NCBI GenBank assembly: GCA_013286045.1
Contig: JABDGM010000004.1
Coordinates: forward strand, 1 to 64,000
Direction of reading: 5' to 3'
Length of the DNA: 64,000 nt
DNA from: Planctomycetota bacterium
Lineage (GTDB): Bacteria; Planctomycetota; Planctomycetia; Pirellulales; Lacipirellulaceae
The position numbers and the translations under genes were made by a program. The notes beneath the pieces are model-generated. The model made no database searches, had not been told where the DNA came from, and saw only the letters and a list, made by a program, of their open reading frames with translations. Shown piece by piece: positions 1 through 10,377 of the stretch (position 1 is its first letter; each line of letters starts with the position of its first letter).

Positions 1-214
1 CACGCGAATTGGGTCGCATGCGCACACTACGAACCCGGTTCCAAATACCTTCGTTTGACGGTATTGGTCGCCGTAAGGCCCATCGCCGAGAAATCTTCGG
101 ACGGCAACGTTTCAAAACTCATGCCGGAAATCAAAGTGCCATCAAACGTAGTTTCTGACACACGTGCTGAGGGGCTGAGTTGCATTCCGAGGCGTGCCTG
201 GAGGCCGCTAACAC

Positions 215-510
215 TCAGCGCCTAAGCGCCTAAGGTGGGCGTGACATTTGCCGCGAGTGAAGCGCGAAATGTCCATGACCCTTGAGGCGAATCTGCCGCC
301 CCAGGAGCGCTCACACAATCCATTTCTCATATGCCAAGAACCCAAGCCACGATGCGGTATCGGCTTCGACGAGCAGATCGCCCTTACCCACGTGTCCGGT
401 GCGCACCGACAGCGATTTGTTTTGAATGACAATCGTGGCTTGCCGTCTTTCGGCCCCCCCGGGAACGTGAAGTGGTAAGTGGCGTTGAGCACATGGGATT
501 TGTTCGGCTG
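215..510 (-). pseudogene. Remnant of an SCP2/sterol-carrier-like domain protein (frameshift plus internal stop)
   Basis: Minus strand reads LNATYHFTFPG, then after a frameshift at a 7-C run (about 452-458) ERRQATIVIQNKSLSVRTGHVGKGDLLVEADTASWLGFLAYEKWIV*ALLGRQIRLKG. This has SCP2-like spacing with TGA where Trp is expected. Confidence 0.5.
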
Positions 511-632
511 AAATACTCGTGGTAAGCCCTGTAGAAATCCCTCAATCGTCCGCGGCCTCAATCGCCACGACGGTCGTTGCGGTTGTCCTATCACGACGTC
601 GTTAACTCGCTTGGGATACGGCTGTAGGCAGA

Positions 633-1664
633 CTACAAATGCGGCGGCGGCCCGATTGACTGACGTATCTCAAGCTGGACCGGGACTCGGTGAAGCAATT
701 GTTTTGGTCTGCGATTTGTGCGGATTTGCTCAATGAGTAGCTCAGACGCCGTGCGACCGATTGTGAGAATATCCTGTCGAACCACGCTCAATGGTGGGGC
801 GACGTACTCGGCAAAAGGGGCGTCGTCGAACATCACAAGCGAGAGGTCGGTTGGCGTTCGTAAGTTTCGATCGTTTAGTGCGCGTAGAGCTCCCAGTGCA
901 TTTTGATTGCTTAACGCCAGCAACGCGGTCAGTTCCGGATGTGTTTTCAGAAGTTCACACGCCGCGTGAAAACCAGACTCTTCACTGAAATCGCTCCCAC
1001 GAATGAGGGACTTGTTGAACTTGATGTCGTTGGCTGTTAGAGCGCGCTTATAGCCGAGAATTCGCTCATTATTGGAAGAAGTGCCAGGGCGCCCCTGAAG
1101 ACATCCTATTTGCCGATGTCCCTTTGCAATCAGGGCACTTGTGGCGGCATGGGAGCCGATCGCATTTTCGGCGGCGACTGTCGGAAGAGCGATGTCTGGA
1201 AACCAACGATCGACAACTACTACGGGCGTGCCGCTGCGTTCTAGTTCTCGCCAGTAGGGCGTTACCTGGCCAACGGGGCAGACGATCAATCCCTCCACTC
1301 GCCTCGACTTGAGTTGCGAAAGCGTTTCCTCTTCCAGGTCTTCAGAACCGTGACTGTCGGTCAATATCGTGGACAGGCCGTAACGCTTCGTATGAATTAC
1401 CACCTCACGCGCAACGGCGGCGAAAAATGGATTGGACGCGTCGGGTACCAAGAGCCCGATCGCTCCACTTCGTTGTGCTCGGAGCGATTGCGCAACGTGG
1501 CTAGCTTGGAATCCCAGTTTTTTCGCCGCTTGAAGAATCGCTTGCTCGGTTTTTTCGCTTATTCGGCACTCGCGCGCCTTTCCAGCTAATGCCCGCGAAG
1601 CGGTCGACACGGATACTTCCGCCAGAGTCGCGACTTGCTCGAGCGTTGTATGTGAGGTTGCCAT
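633..1664 (-). CDS. LacI/PurR family transcriptional regulator
   Basis: N-terminal HTH (TTLEQVATLAEVSVSTASRALAGK) and periplasmic-binding-like effector domain (GAIGLLVPDASNPFFAAVAREV). Confidence 0.93.
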   Translation of the reverse strand: MATSHTTLEQVATLAEVSVSTASRALAGKARECRISEKTEQAILQAAKKLGFQASHVAQSLRAQRSGAIGLLVPDASNPFFAAVAREVVIHTKRYGLSTILTDSHGSEDLEEETLSQLKSRRVEGLIVCPVGQVTPYWRELERSGTPVVVVDRWFPDIALPTVAAENAIGSHAATSALIAKGHRQIGCLQGRPGTSSNNERILGYKRALTANDIKFNKSLIRGSDFSEESGFHAACELLKTHPELTALLALSNQNALGALRALNDRNLRTPTDLSLVMFDDAPFAEYVAPPLSVVRQDILTIGRTASELLIEQIRTNRRPKQLLHRVPVQLEIRQSIGPPPHL

Positions 1665-2213
1665 CTCTCGTGTTGTTCTGCTTCAGCGGTAATCGATGGA
1701 CAAACTGAACTGCGTCCGGGGGAGCGGTGCTACCAACTGGGTTTCCATCGGGCGGCCAGAAACTCAAACTGACGTTTTTCAGCCGCTGAGTCTCGCAGCG
1801 CTATGCACTAATGCCGTCCGTTGCTACAAAGTCGCATGGCGGCGAAAATCCACTCGGAGATTTTTCTGGAATTGCGATAAGGTCCGAAATAATTCGACAG
1901 TCGCCAGGAAAAGATTTGAGGAATTGTGACGAACGATTGCCGGCCGCTGGGCGTGGCATCTCAACGACGCGAAATGAGGCAGAGACGCTGAGAGGCAGCC
2001 ACCAGCGAATTGCGGTCGGTTCGGAACCTTAGGGAGTCAAAAGACTTGCGGCGTTTTGCGAGAGAGGTTCAAAAAATCTTGGGCGCTACCTTGCGGGATT
2101 ATCGCTGCTCGAACGACTACATTAGCAGTATTGAGCGAGTAGCAATTCGTTATCACGCAACACTTTCAATCATCTTGCAACACGCGACATACTTTTCCTC
2201 GTGGAGTTAACGA

Positions 2214-2816
2214 TTGACGGACGCTGAACTGCTGCAAGCCGCTCGCAGTGGGGATGCCGAGGCTTGGCGGAGTTTATATCAACGCTATTTGCCCGCCGTA
2301 TGGCGCCAAGCGTACGCGCGCATATCGGACATCCACGCGGCGGAGGACGTCTCGTCGGAAGTTATGCTCGCATTACTGCGCAACATCCGCGAATTTAAGA
2401 TTGATTCGCCAAATATCGGCGGTTGGTTGCGGTCGGTTGTCGAATTCAAGGCGGCCGATCACTTTCGCAAATTGGTTCGAAATCGCGACCACTTGCAAGA
2501 ATTTGCGAGGCAGCCGAACGATCGCGAAGTTGCGATGCCTAGCGCCCCATTGGAAACGGGCGAAACGCGCAGCCTTGTGCTCCAGGCGTTAGATCAGTTG
2601 CCGCCGCGGCAGCGTGAAGTTTTGGAATGCAAATACTTGGAGGCACTGAGCGTTCGCGACATTGCCTCGCGCGTGGGTGAAACCGAGAAAGCGGTGGAAT
2701 CGCTCTTGTATCGTGCACGTTTGGAATTTCGTCGGCTTTACGAACCGTTGACGGCTTCCGGGCCTTCAGGTGTTTCGCCGCCTGTAGCAAAAGTCGACGA
2801 TGAATCTGCTTCTTAA
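2214..2816 (+). CDS. RNA polymerase sigma factor, ECF / sigma-70 family
   Basis: Sigma-70 region 2 and region 4 (LDQLPPRQREVLECKYLEALSVRDIASRVGETEKAVESLLYRARLEFR); TTG start. Confidence 0.9.
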   Translation: MTDAELLQAARSGDAEAWRSLYQRYLPAVWRQAYARISDIHAAEDVSSEVMLALLRNIREFKIDSPNIGGWLRSVVEFKAADHFRKLVRNRDHLQEFARQPNDREVAMPSAPLETGETRSLVLQALDQLPPRQREVLECKYLEALSVRDIASRVGETEKAVESLLYRARLEFRRLYEPLTASGPSGVSPPVAKVDDESAS

Positions 2817-2829
2817 TTGATTCGCCATC

Positions 2830-4965
2830 ATGGCAGAACAACCTGTCCAACCCGACGCTGTAGACGATGATCAGCTTACGCGGCTGCTCGCGTCTGCCTA
2901 CGGCGCGCCGGCCATACGCCATGAGTACAGGCAGGACTTGGCAGGGCGGTTGGACCATGAGTTCGCGGCAAGTTTTCCGATCGTCGACCGTAAAGGTACG
3001 CCGAAATCGGTTCTGAGCGGCGCGAGCGAAGGCGTAGCGGATAGTGCCGCGGTAGAGGCGCCGCAGGTATTAAAGCTCAAACCGCGGCGTAGGAGGTTGG
3101 CAATCGCGGTGGCCGCTTCGATTTTGCTTGCAGTGGCGGCGGTGACAGATCCGCCAGCGTTCGCGGCGGCGCTGCACGTGCTGGTGACGACGTTCAAAGA
3201 AGTTGTCAACGCAGTTCGCGGCAATGATTCTGCTACAGGGGACGTGAATTCAGGCTCGGCGAGTGCTGGCCGAAACTTCGACAACATTGGAAAGAGTGAG
3301 CCCGTCGATCCGGCCGCGGCGCCCGAGCCAAGTTCGACGGAAACTGTGGTGGCATCTGCTCCGAAAGCTGAGACGGCGAATAAGGAAGACAAGTCGCCCG
3401 CGAGAATTAAGGCGGCGCACGAAATACTCAACCAACCTGAATGGAATGCGTTCGACAAGCCACTGGCGGAGGCGGAGTTGTCGCAGCGACTTGACGATGA
3501 ACTTAGCAAGATCTGGGCAGCGAATGGCATTCAGCCGGTCGAAAAAGCGACAGATGCCGAGTTTATGCGACGCCTCTACCTCGACCTGACCGGGCGAATT
3601 CCTAGTGTTAGTGAAGCTGAGGATTTTTTAGAGGACCCCGCGCCAAACCGACGCGAGCGACTGGTCGATCGGTTGCTCGTGCACCGGGATCACGCCACTC
3701 ATCTCGCCGGCGTGTGGCGTACCATCCTGTTGCCCGATGGTGTTGACCTGAGCCGACTCGGCGGCACCGCGAAATTTGATCAGTGGCTGGCGGATCGGTT
3801 CGCCGCCAACGTACGTTACGATCAGATTGTGCGCGAATTGATCCTCGCTCAAGGAAGAGTTTCGGAGTCCGGGCCGTTGCTGTTCTATGCCGCGCTGAAG
3901 CTCAATCCGGAAGAATTGGCGGCGCGAACTTCCCGTGCTTTCCTGGGTGTCCGCATGGATTGCGCACAATGCCACGACCATCCGTTCGACCAACAGCTAT
4001 CGCAGCACGACTTCTGGGGATTTGCGGCGTTCTTCGCGCGCATATCGCGGCCGCAGGGCAAGATGGAAGCAACGTCGCCCGTACTCCAGGTGCGCGACAA
4101 CGACCGCGGCGAAGTGAAGATCCCGCAATCGGATGAGGTAGTACCGCCGCGATTGCCACAAGCGGCCGCCGACGCGCAAGATTCGATCGAAGGGCCCGGG
4201 CGGCGCCAGCAACTTGCTGAGTGGCTCACTTCCCCGCACAACGGTCAGTTTGCGAAGGCGATTGTGAATCGCGTATGGGCGAATTTGTTCGGCCGCGGGT
4301 TGGTCGAACCGGTCGATGATATGCGATCCGCTAACCAGCCCATCGCGCCCGCGGTTCTCGATATTCTGAGCCGCGATTTCGTAGCTAGCGGCTTCGACCT
4401 GCGTCGTTTACACCGAGCCATTGTTCTAACGAAAACGTATCAGCTTTCGAGCCGCTCGAAGGACAATGATCCGGCGCGAGGCATCCAATTCGCCCAAATG
4501 AATGTCAAAAGCTTTACCGCGGAGCAGCTTTACGACTGCATCGCCGTCGCGACCAGGCAATCCCAAGTTGCTGCGGGGCCAGCGGATGTACCGGGGCTTG
4601 AGCGGTTTGGCGATATGAGTCGCCAAGAGTTCATCTCCCAGTTTCGTGCTCCGGATGGGCAGCCGACCGATTATCACGCGGGAATTCCACAAGCGCTAAC
4701 CTTGATGCATGGAAGTTTGATTCACGATGCCACCGACTTGGCCTCCAGCGGGCTGCTAAAATCACTTGAAGCGCCATTCTTTACCGATTCGCAGCGTGTC
4801 GACACGTTGTTTCTTTCCACTTTGTCCCGGTACCCTGAGGCAAAGGAACGGGAAGTCATGCTAAAAGCTGTGTCGGCCGCAACAACAGATTTGGAACGGC
4901 AACAGGCTTTGGGCGATGTGCTGTGGGCGCTTTTAAATAGCGCAGAGTTTACATTCAATCACTAA
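2830..4965 (+). CDS. DUF1549/DUF1553 domain protein with anti-sigma-like N-terminus and TM segment
   Basis: N-terminal cytosolic part, TM (RRRLAIAVAASILLAVAAV), then DUF1549 (EFMRRLYLDLTGRIPSVSEAEDFL) and DUF1553 (RQQLAEWLTSPHNGQFAKAIVNRVWANLFGRGLVEPVDDMR). Confidence 0.9.
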   Translation: MAEQPVQPDAVDDDQLTRLLASAYGAPAIRHEYRQDLAGRLDHEFAASFPIVDRKGTPKSVLSGASEGVADSAAVEAPQVLKLKPRRRRLAIAVAASILLAVAAVTDPPAFAAALHVLVTTFKEVVNAVRGNDSATGDVNSGSASAGRNFDNIGKSEPVDPAAAPEPSSTETVVASAPKAETANKEDKSPARIKAAHEILNQPEWNAFDKPLAEAELSQRLDDELSKIWAANGIQPVEKATDAEFMRRLYLDLTGRIPSVSEAEDFLEDPAPNRRERLVDRLLVHRDHATHLAGVWRTILLPDGVDLSRLGGTAKFDQWLADRFAANVRYDQIVRELILAQGRVSESGPLLFYAALKLNPEELAARTSRAFLGVRMDCAQCHDHPFDQQLSQHDFWGFAAFFARISRPQGKMEATSPVLQVRDNDRGEVKIPQSDEVVPPRLPQAAADAQDSIEGPGRRQQLAEWLTSPHNGQFAKAIVNRVWANLFGRGLVEPVDDMRSANQPIAPAVLDILSRDFVASGFDLRRLHRAIVLTKTYQLSSRSKDNDPARGIQFAQMNVKSFTAEQLYDCIAVATRQSQVAAGPADVPGLERFGDMSRQEFISQFRAPDGQPTDYHAGIPQALTLMHGSLIHDATDLASSGLLKSLEAPFFTDSQRVDTLFLSTLSRYPEAKEREVMLKAVSAATTDLERQQALGDVLWALLNSAEFTFNH

Positions 4966-5016
4966 CCGCGATGCGTTTGCTCAGTACGAATTGATTCTTT
5001 CTCTAAAAGGCACAGC

Positions 5017-6363
5017 ATGGTCAATTTGAATTTGATCGACAGGCGACGATGGCTGAAATCGCTTGGCGGCTGTGCCTGCGGCGTGAGCGTCAGCGGCTGG
5101 CTTCCGGCATTAGCAGAGCAGATAGCGAGCGATCCGCGACGACGGCGGCATTGTATCTTGTTGTGGATGGCCGGCGGGCCGAGCCAAATGGATACCTTTG
5201 ACATGAAGCCGGGCCACGAGAACGGCGGCGAATTCAAAGAGACTTCGACCAACGTTCCCGGCGTTCGATTCAGCGAGCATTTACCACAACTGGCCGAGCA
5301 CGCCGATAAGCTCGCAATTATTCGCAGCCTTAGCACGAAAGAAGGAGACCATGAGCGCGGTGCCTATCTAATGCGGACGGGCCAGCGGCCGATGAGCGCG
5401 ATCGATTATCCTTCAGTGGCGGCCGCACTTGGTAAAGAACTTGCGCTCGCTGACGACAGCCTGCCCCCGTACATCAGCGTCGCGCCGTATCGCGGGCCGG
5501 GTCGGGGTGGATTTGGTCCTGGCTTTCTCGGGCCGAAATTTGCGCCGCTGGTGGTGGACAGCTTTGGCATGTCAGCGCTTACAAGAGATATATCTTCCGG
5601 CAGCGCTTACGCCGAGCTAAAAGTCGATGCGATCAAACCGCCACAGGGTATTTCCGCAGATCAATCGGAGCGGCGGCTCGACTTATGGAAGTCCTTGGAA
5701 GATGAGTTTGTAGGCTCTCACCCGGCCGCCGCGCCGCAGTCGCACCGTACCGTGTATGACAACGCCCTGCGAATGATTCATAGCGAATCGGCTACGGCGT
5801 TCGACTTGTCCCAGGAGCCTGCCAAGGTTCGTGACGCCTACGGCAAAGGTGTCTTTGGTCAAGGGTGCTTGCTCGCGCGCCGTCTAGTCGAGCGCGGCGT
5901 GCCGTTTGTCGAGGTCTCGCTTAGTTCTTCTATCGCAGGCGGAGCTGGTTGGGATACCCACAGCAATAACTTCGACGTAGTGAAGGCACTATCGGCCGAA
6001 TTGGATTCCGGCTGGGCAACGCTCATGGCAGATTTATCGGAACGTGGCCTTCTTGAGCAGACGACGATCGTTTGGATGGGTGAGTTCGGGCGCACACCGC
6101 GCATTAACGCGCAAGCAGGTCGCGACCATTTTCCGCGAGCTTGGTCTTGCGTACTGGCGGGCGGTGGCATCGCCGGAGGCCAGGCTTATGGACGAACGAG
6201 TGCGGACGGAACGACGGTGGAAGAAAATCAAGTCAACGTGACAGACGTTTTGGCAACGCTTTGCGCGGCGCTCGGAGTCGCGCCGAGTACGGAGAATGAT
6301 TCCAATACGGGGCGACCCATCAAGATCGTCGATGGTTCGCCCATCAAGCAATTGTTGGCGTAA
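5017..6363 (+). CDS. DUF1501 domain-containing protein
   Basis: RRRWLKSLGGCACG twin-Arg-like start; HCILLWMAGGPSQMDTFDMKPG; TTIVWMGEFGRTPRINAQAGRDHFPRAWS. Confidence 0.92.
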   Translation: MVNLNLIDRRRWLKSLGGCACGVSVSGWLPALAEQIASDPRRRRHCILLWMAGGPSQMDTFDMKPGHENGGEFKETSTNVPGVRFSEHLPQLAEHADKLAIIRSLSTKEGDHERGAYLMRTGQRPMSAIDYPSVAAALGKELALADDSLPPYISVAPYRGPGRGGFGPGFLGPKFAPLVVDSFGMSALTRDISSGSAYAELKVDAIKPPQGISADQSERRLDLWKSLEDEFVGSHPAAAPQSHRTVYDNALRMIHSESATAFDLSQEPAKVRDAYGKGVFGQGCLLARRLVERGVPFVEVSLSSSIAGGAGWDTHSNNFDVVKALSAELDSGWATLMADLSERGLLEQTTIVWMGEFGRTPRINAQAGRDHFPRAWSCVLAGGGIAGGQAYGRTSADGTTVEENQVNVTDVLATLCAALGVAPSTENDSNTGRPIKIVDGSPIKQLLA

Positions 6364-6384
6364 CGGTAGATTGATACGAGAGAA

Positions 6385-8133
6385 TTGGCGGCGGCAACCA
6401 CGATGTTGGTGCGAACAAGAATCATTGGCCTTGCGATTGCACTTTGCAGTCGACAGCTTGTGGACGCCGCGCCGCCGGCCCGGCCGGACCCAGCCAGTTC
6501 GTCGCCGATTGCGACTTGCAAAGTACAGATGATTGCGGTGCCGCGACCTCGGAATGTCGAACCCGGCATTCCGGTTATGATGGAGGACGATCCCTCGACC
6601 GCTAATCCGCTGACAAATTATGAGCGTACTCCACTAGGCGATTGGCGGATTCCCGCCCCGGCGGATCGCAAAAATCCTTGGGTTCGATTGCTTTTGTTAG
6701 CGCCCAAACGCCCAGTTGTGATCGATGTCGCGGTGCGCATTGATGACAAGTCGTTTCGTGAAGCACGCAACGATTGGATCGACCGTGTGATCGCCGACTC
6801 AAAATCGGCGTCAAACGATTCCGAGCCCCCTAAGCATGGTCTAGAGATCACCGACACGGCAATCTCTAAAACGCCTTCCGCATCAACTGAAACGGCAGCG
6901 AAGGACATCAAAAAGACCAAAGGCGACGAAAAGCCGAAACCTGAAAAGTCGCCGGGCGTCGCCGCGGTTGCTCGCAGCGCGCCGACAATGCGCGAACGAT
7001 TGCATGACTATCTTGCCACGACGGGCGGCGGGGCGAGTCGCGACGAAGTAAGTTGGTTAGTTGCCGAGAGTGACTCTGGACCGCCAATTGTCATGCTCGA
7101 TCCAAGCTTGTCGTGGCAACGCGCGGGAGAGGAGCCGTTATGGGCGCTTTTGGATCAAAACGGAGATGGCGTGTTATCGGCGAGCGAAATCGAAGAGCGC
7201 GAGTTGATGTTTCGCCGTGCCGACACGGATTCCAACGACGTTGTGGAGATTAGCGAGATCCGCCGCATTGCCAAGCGTCCCGTCAATTTATTGCCGACGA
7301 CTGGTCATTCACTCGTGGTGCTGTTGGATGCAAACACCGACTGGGATTCGCTTGCGAGAAGTGTCGCTCACATATATCAGAGCAGCAACGTCAAGTCGGA
7401 TTCTACGGCACAGAAGTTGACACTTTGTGAGCGTATGGCGCGCGGCGATACTTCACTCGATGGGGAGCAGCTGCGTGGGCTATGTAACGCGGCAGCCGAC
7501 TTAACGTTGCGCGCGGCGTTTTGCACCACCGATTCGAGCGACAAATCAGGCGTCGCGGTGCTTGCTGGTAGACCCGAATTGGTGAAAAGTGGCGGCTTGA
7601 TCGCTGCCAAGCCCGATGTCCTGTCCTTCGATCTGGATGGTGACGTGCTAGAAGTTTCGGCGGGACAGGTATCGGGGGGCGGAAGTGCTCAACCGAGCGA
7701 CGGGCAGCTGGGGATTGGCGCAGTGATCGACGGCTATCCGCTGTTGCGTATGCTTGACTCGGATCAGGATCAACGCTTGACGCTTCGCGAACGCGAAGCG
7801 CTCGGCGGATTGCTCCAATCGCTCGATCGCAATGGCGATGGCCAGGTGACGGCCGTCGAAGTGCCAATTCCGATACGCCTGGGGTTTACCTTGGGACCGC
7901 ACGTGCACGAGCTCTTGCGGTCGCCGGTCGGCGCGGCGCGCACTCTCTCGCCGCACGAGTCGCACGGTGCGCCCAATTGGTTCATCAGCATGGACAAGAA
8001 CCACGATGGCGATATTTCCCGCGCGGAGTTCTTGGGCACGAACGAACAATTCAAACAACTGGACTTAGATGGCGACGGATTGATTAGCGTCGATGAGGCA
8101 CAGAAAGCGCTACCGACAAAATCAACTCGTTGA
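6385..8133 (+). CDS. EF-hand / calcium-binding repeat protein
   Basis: Multiple EF-hand loops: DQNGDGVLSASEIEE, DSDQDQRLTLRERE, DRNGDGQVTAVEV, DKNHDGDISRAEF, DLDGDGLISVDEA. Confidence 0.85.
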   Translation: MAAATTMLVRTRIIGLAIALCSRQLVDAAPPARPDPASSSPIATCKVQMIAVPRPRNVEPGIPVMMEDDPSTANPLTNYERTPLGDWRIPAPADRKNPWVRLLLLAPKRPVVIDVAVRIDDKSFREARNDWIDRVIADSKSASNDSEPPKHGLEITDTAISKTPSASTETAAKDIKKTKGDEKPKPEKSPGVAAVARSAPTMRERLHDYLATTGGGASRDEVSWLVAESDSGPPIVMLDPSLSWQRAGEEPLWALLDQNGDGVLSASEIEERELMFRRADTDSNDVVEISEIRRIAKRPVNLLPTTGHSLVVLLDANTDWDSLARSVAHIYQSSNVKSDSTAQKLTLCERMARGDTSLDGEQLRGLCNAAADLTLRAAFCTTDSSDKSGVAVLAGRPELVKSGGLIAAKPDVLSFDLDGDVLEVSAGQVSGGGSAQPSDGQLGIGAVIDGYPLLRMLDSDQDQRLTLREREALGGLLQSLDRNGDGQVTAVEVPIPIRLGFTLGPHVHELLRSPVGAARTLSPHESHGAPNWFISMDKNHDGDISRAEFLGTNEQFKQLDLDGDGLISVDEAQKALPTKSTR

Positions 8134-8164
8134 AGTATTGAGTTTCCTGCAATTAGGGGCAAGC

Positions 8165-9202
8165 ATGTCCACGGCAAAAGAGAAGATGTTGACCAATCAT
8201 TCCAGCAGCGAAGAAGTAGCCCTCATCGTTGCCGACGTGCACGAAACCTATCGAAAGATTTGCGATGAGTTGTCGGGCACAATCGTGGGCATGAACGATG
8301 TCGTCGAACAATTGATGATTAGCATTGTGTGCCGCGGTCATTGCATCTTGCAGGGCATGCCCGGCTTGGCGAAGACGCTGCTAATTTCGCAGTTGGCGGC
8401 GTTAATGGATCTGTCGTTCCATCGGATTCAGTTCACGCCCGATTTGATGCCGGCAGACATTACGGGTGGCGAAGTTCTCGAAGAAGATCGCACGACTGGC
8501 AAGCGAGTGTTTCGCTTTTTGAAGGGGCCGCTGTTTGCCAATCTTATTTTGGCAGATGAAATTAACCGCACCCCGCCGAAAACACAAAGCGCGCTGCTCG
8601 AAGCAATGGAAGAGCGCCAACTATCGGTCGCTGGCCAGACCTATCCGTTGCCAGAACCTTTCTTCGTTCTTGCGACGCAGAACCCGATCGAAGTGGAAGG
8701 CACCTATCCGCTTCCCGAAGCGCAGCTCGATCGCTTCCTAATGAAGATAAAGGTCACTTACCCATCGCGGGCCGACGAATGGGAAATCTGCCGCCGTCAA
8801 ACGACGGACTATAACTATGCGCTCGAGCATGTTATCGACGTCGAGACGTTGCTGCGGATGCAATCGATCGTCCCCAAAGTGATCGTCGCCGACCAGGTTT
8901 ATGAGGCGGCCATCGACTTGGCGCGGATGACACGGCCGGAAGAAGGAAAGCTGCCCAACGAAATGCGCGACAAAGTGCAATACGGCGCAGGTCCGCGAGC
9001 GAGTATTGCTCTGCTGATGGCGGCAAAGGCGCGGGCACTGTTGCACATGCGGTGCCATGCGACGACTGAAGACGTTTTCGCCGTCGCACCCCCGGTATTG
9101 CGTCACCGCATCATTCCGACATTCAACGCGGAAGCGACAGGACTCGACACCGATGCGATCGTAAAAACGCTCGTCGAACGACATCGCGCGAGTATGAAAT
9201 AG
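8165..9202 (+). CDS. MoxR-family AAA ATPase
   Basis: GMPGLAKT Walker A, ADEINRTPPKTQSALLEAMEE, FVLATQNPIEVEGTYPLPEAQLDRF; start taken as ATG of MSTAKEK. Confidence 0.95.
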   Translation: MSTAKEKMLTNHSSSEEVALIVADVHETYRKICDELSGTIVGMNDVVEQLMISIVCRGHCILQGMPGLAKTLLISQLAALMDLSFHRIQFTPDLMPADITGGEVLEEDRTTGKRVFRFLKGPLFANLILADEINRTPPKTQSALLEAMEERQLSVAGQTYPLPEPFFVLATQNPIEVEGTYPLPEAQLDRFLMKIKVTYPSRADEWEICRRQTTDYNYALEHVIDVETLLRMQSIVPKVIVADQVYEAAIDLARMTRPEEGKLPNEMRDKVQYGAGPRASIALLMAAKARALLHMRCHATTEDVFAVAPPVLRHRIIPTFNAEATGLDTDAIVKTLVERHRASMK

Positions 9203-9233
9203 TTGAAAATGCCTGAGTTTTGGAATTCGTACT

Positions 9234-10283
9234 TTGGATAGCAAGCGCGTCAACAAATTCGTCGCATCGCTGCAGCGCCGCCAAACGCGCGACGCCGGCA
9301 GGAAGCCATGGACTGCTCCAATTCCCGACGATTCCAATTTGCGTGCGGTTTCACCAAAAGCTCGCAGCGACGCTTCAGCAATCTTCGACCCGCTTTTACT
9401 TGCGAAGCTTGGTCGATTAGACCTGATCGCTCAAACCGTAGTCGACGGATTTCTTTCGGGAAAACACCGTTCAACACACAAGGGCGGCTGCACCGACTTC
9501 GCTGAGTTCCGGCCATACTCACGGGGCGACAGCATCCGACTGATCGACTGGCGTCACTTTGCCCGCTCAGACCGGTACTACGTGAAATGCTTCGATGATG
9601 AAACTAATCTTCAGGCGCTTTTGGTCGTCGACGCCAGCGGTTCGATGGGCTTTGGCCTTTCTACGGTGAGCAAATGGCAATACGCACAAATGGCGACCGC
9701 CTGCCTGGCTCACCTGTTGCTTCGGCAACGCGACTCGGTCGGCGCCGCGTTAGTGGGAAGCTCGGTATTGAACTTCGTCAAGCCGCAGCCGCGGGCAAGC
9801 CACCTGGCGCGGGTGCTAACTCTTTTGCAAACGACTCATCCGCAAGGACCGAGCTCTCTGCCGGATATTCTCAACGAGCTGACAACTCGCCTCAAGCGCC
9901 GCGGAATGGTGATTCTGATCTCCGACTGCTTCAGCGATGTGCAGTCGCTAAAACAAAGCCTCGAGCGATTTCGGCATCATGGCCACGACGTCGTTGTGCT
10001 GCAAGTTCTCGCTCCGGAGGAACTGACTTTTCCATTTCGCCGCGAGGCGTTGTTTCAAGACCTCGAATTGAACAAACGACTGCAAATCAATCCGAATTCT
10101 TTGCGCAAAGCGTATCTTGAAGAGTTTCAGAAGTTCATGAGCGAATTGAGCAATGGTTTAACGAGCATCGGCGTGGATCTGATGACGATCACGACTAGCG
10201 ACAATCTTGGGGATGTGTTGGCATACCACCTGCATCGGCGCGCGGCGCAGAATAAGTCTCCGTTGGGAAAAACTCGCGTATGA
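9234..10283 (+). CDS. DUF58 domain-containing protein
   Basis: GCTDFAEFRPYSRGDSIRLIDWRHFARSDRYYVKCFDDE; VWA-like VVDASGSMGFG. Confidence 0.92.
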   Translation: MDSKRVNKFVASLQRRQTRDAGRKPWTAPIPDDSNLRAVSPKARSDASAIFDPLLLAKLGRLDLIAQTVVDGFLSGKHRSTHKGGCTDFAEFRPYSRGDSIRLIDWRHFARSDRYYVKCFDDETNLQALLVVDASGSMGFGLSTVSKWQYAQMATACLAHLLLRQRDSVGAALVGSSVLNFVKPQPRASHLARVLTLLQTTHPQGPSSLPDILNELTTRLKRRGMVILISDCFSDVQSLKQSLERFRHHGHDVVVLQVLAPEELTFPFRREALFQDLELNKRLQINPNSLRKAYLEEFQKFMSELSNGLTSIGVDLMTITTSDNLGDVLAYHLHRRAAQNKSPLGKTRV

Positions 10284-10377
10284 TTATCTCGGTCACGTAG
10301 CCGAGCGATTCTCACTAACCATACACCTTGCAAAGGCATCCAAGCTGTCGAGTTGTGGATTCTGAAAGAACCATTAG

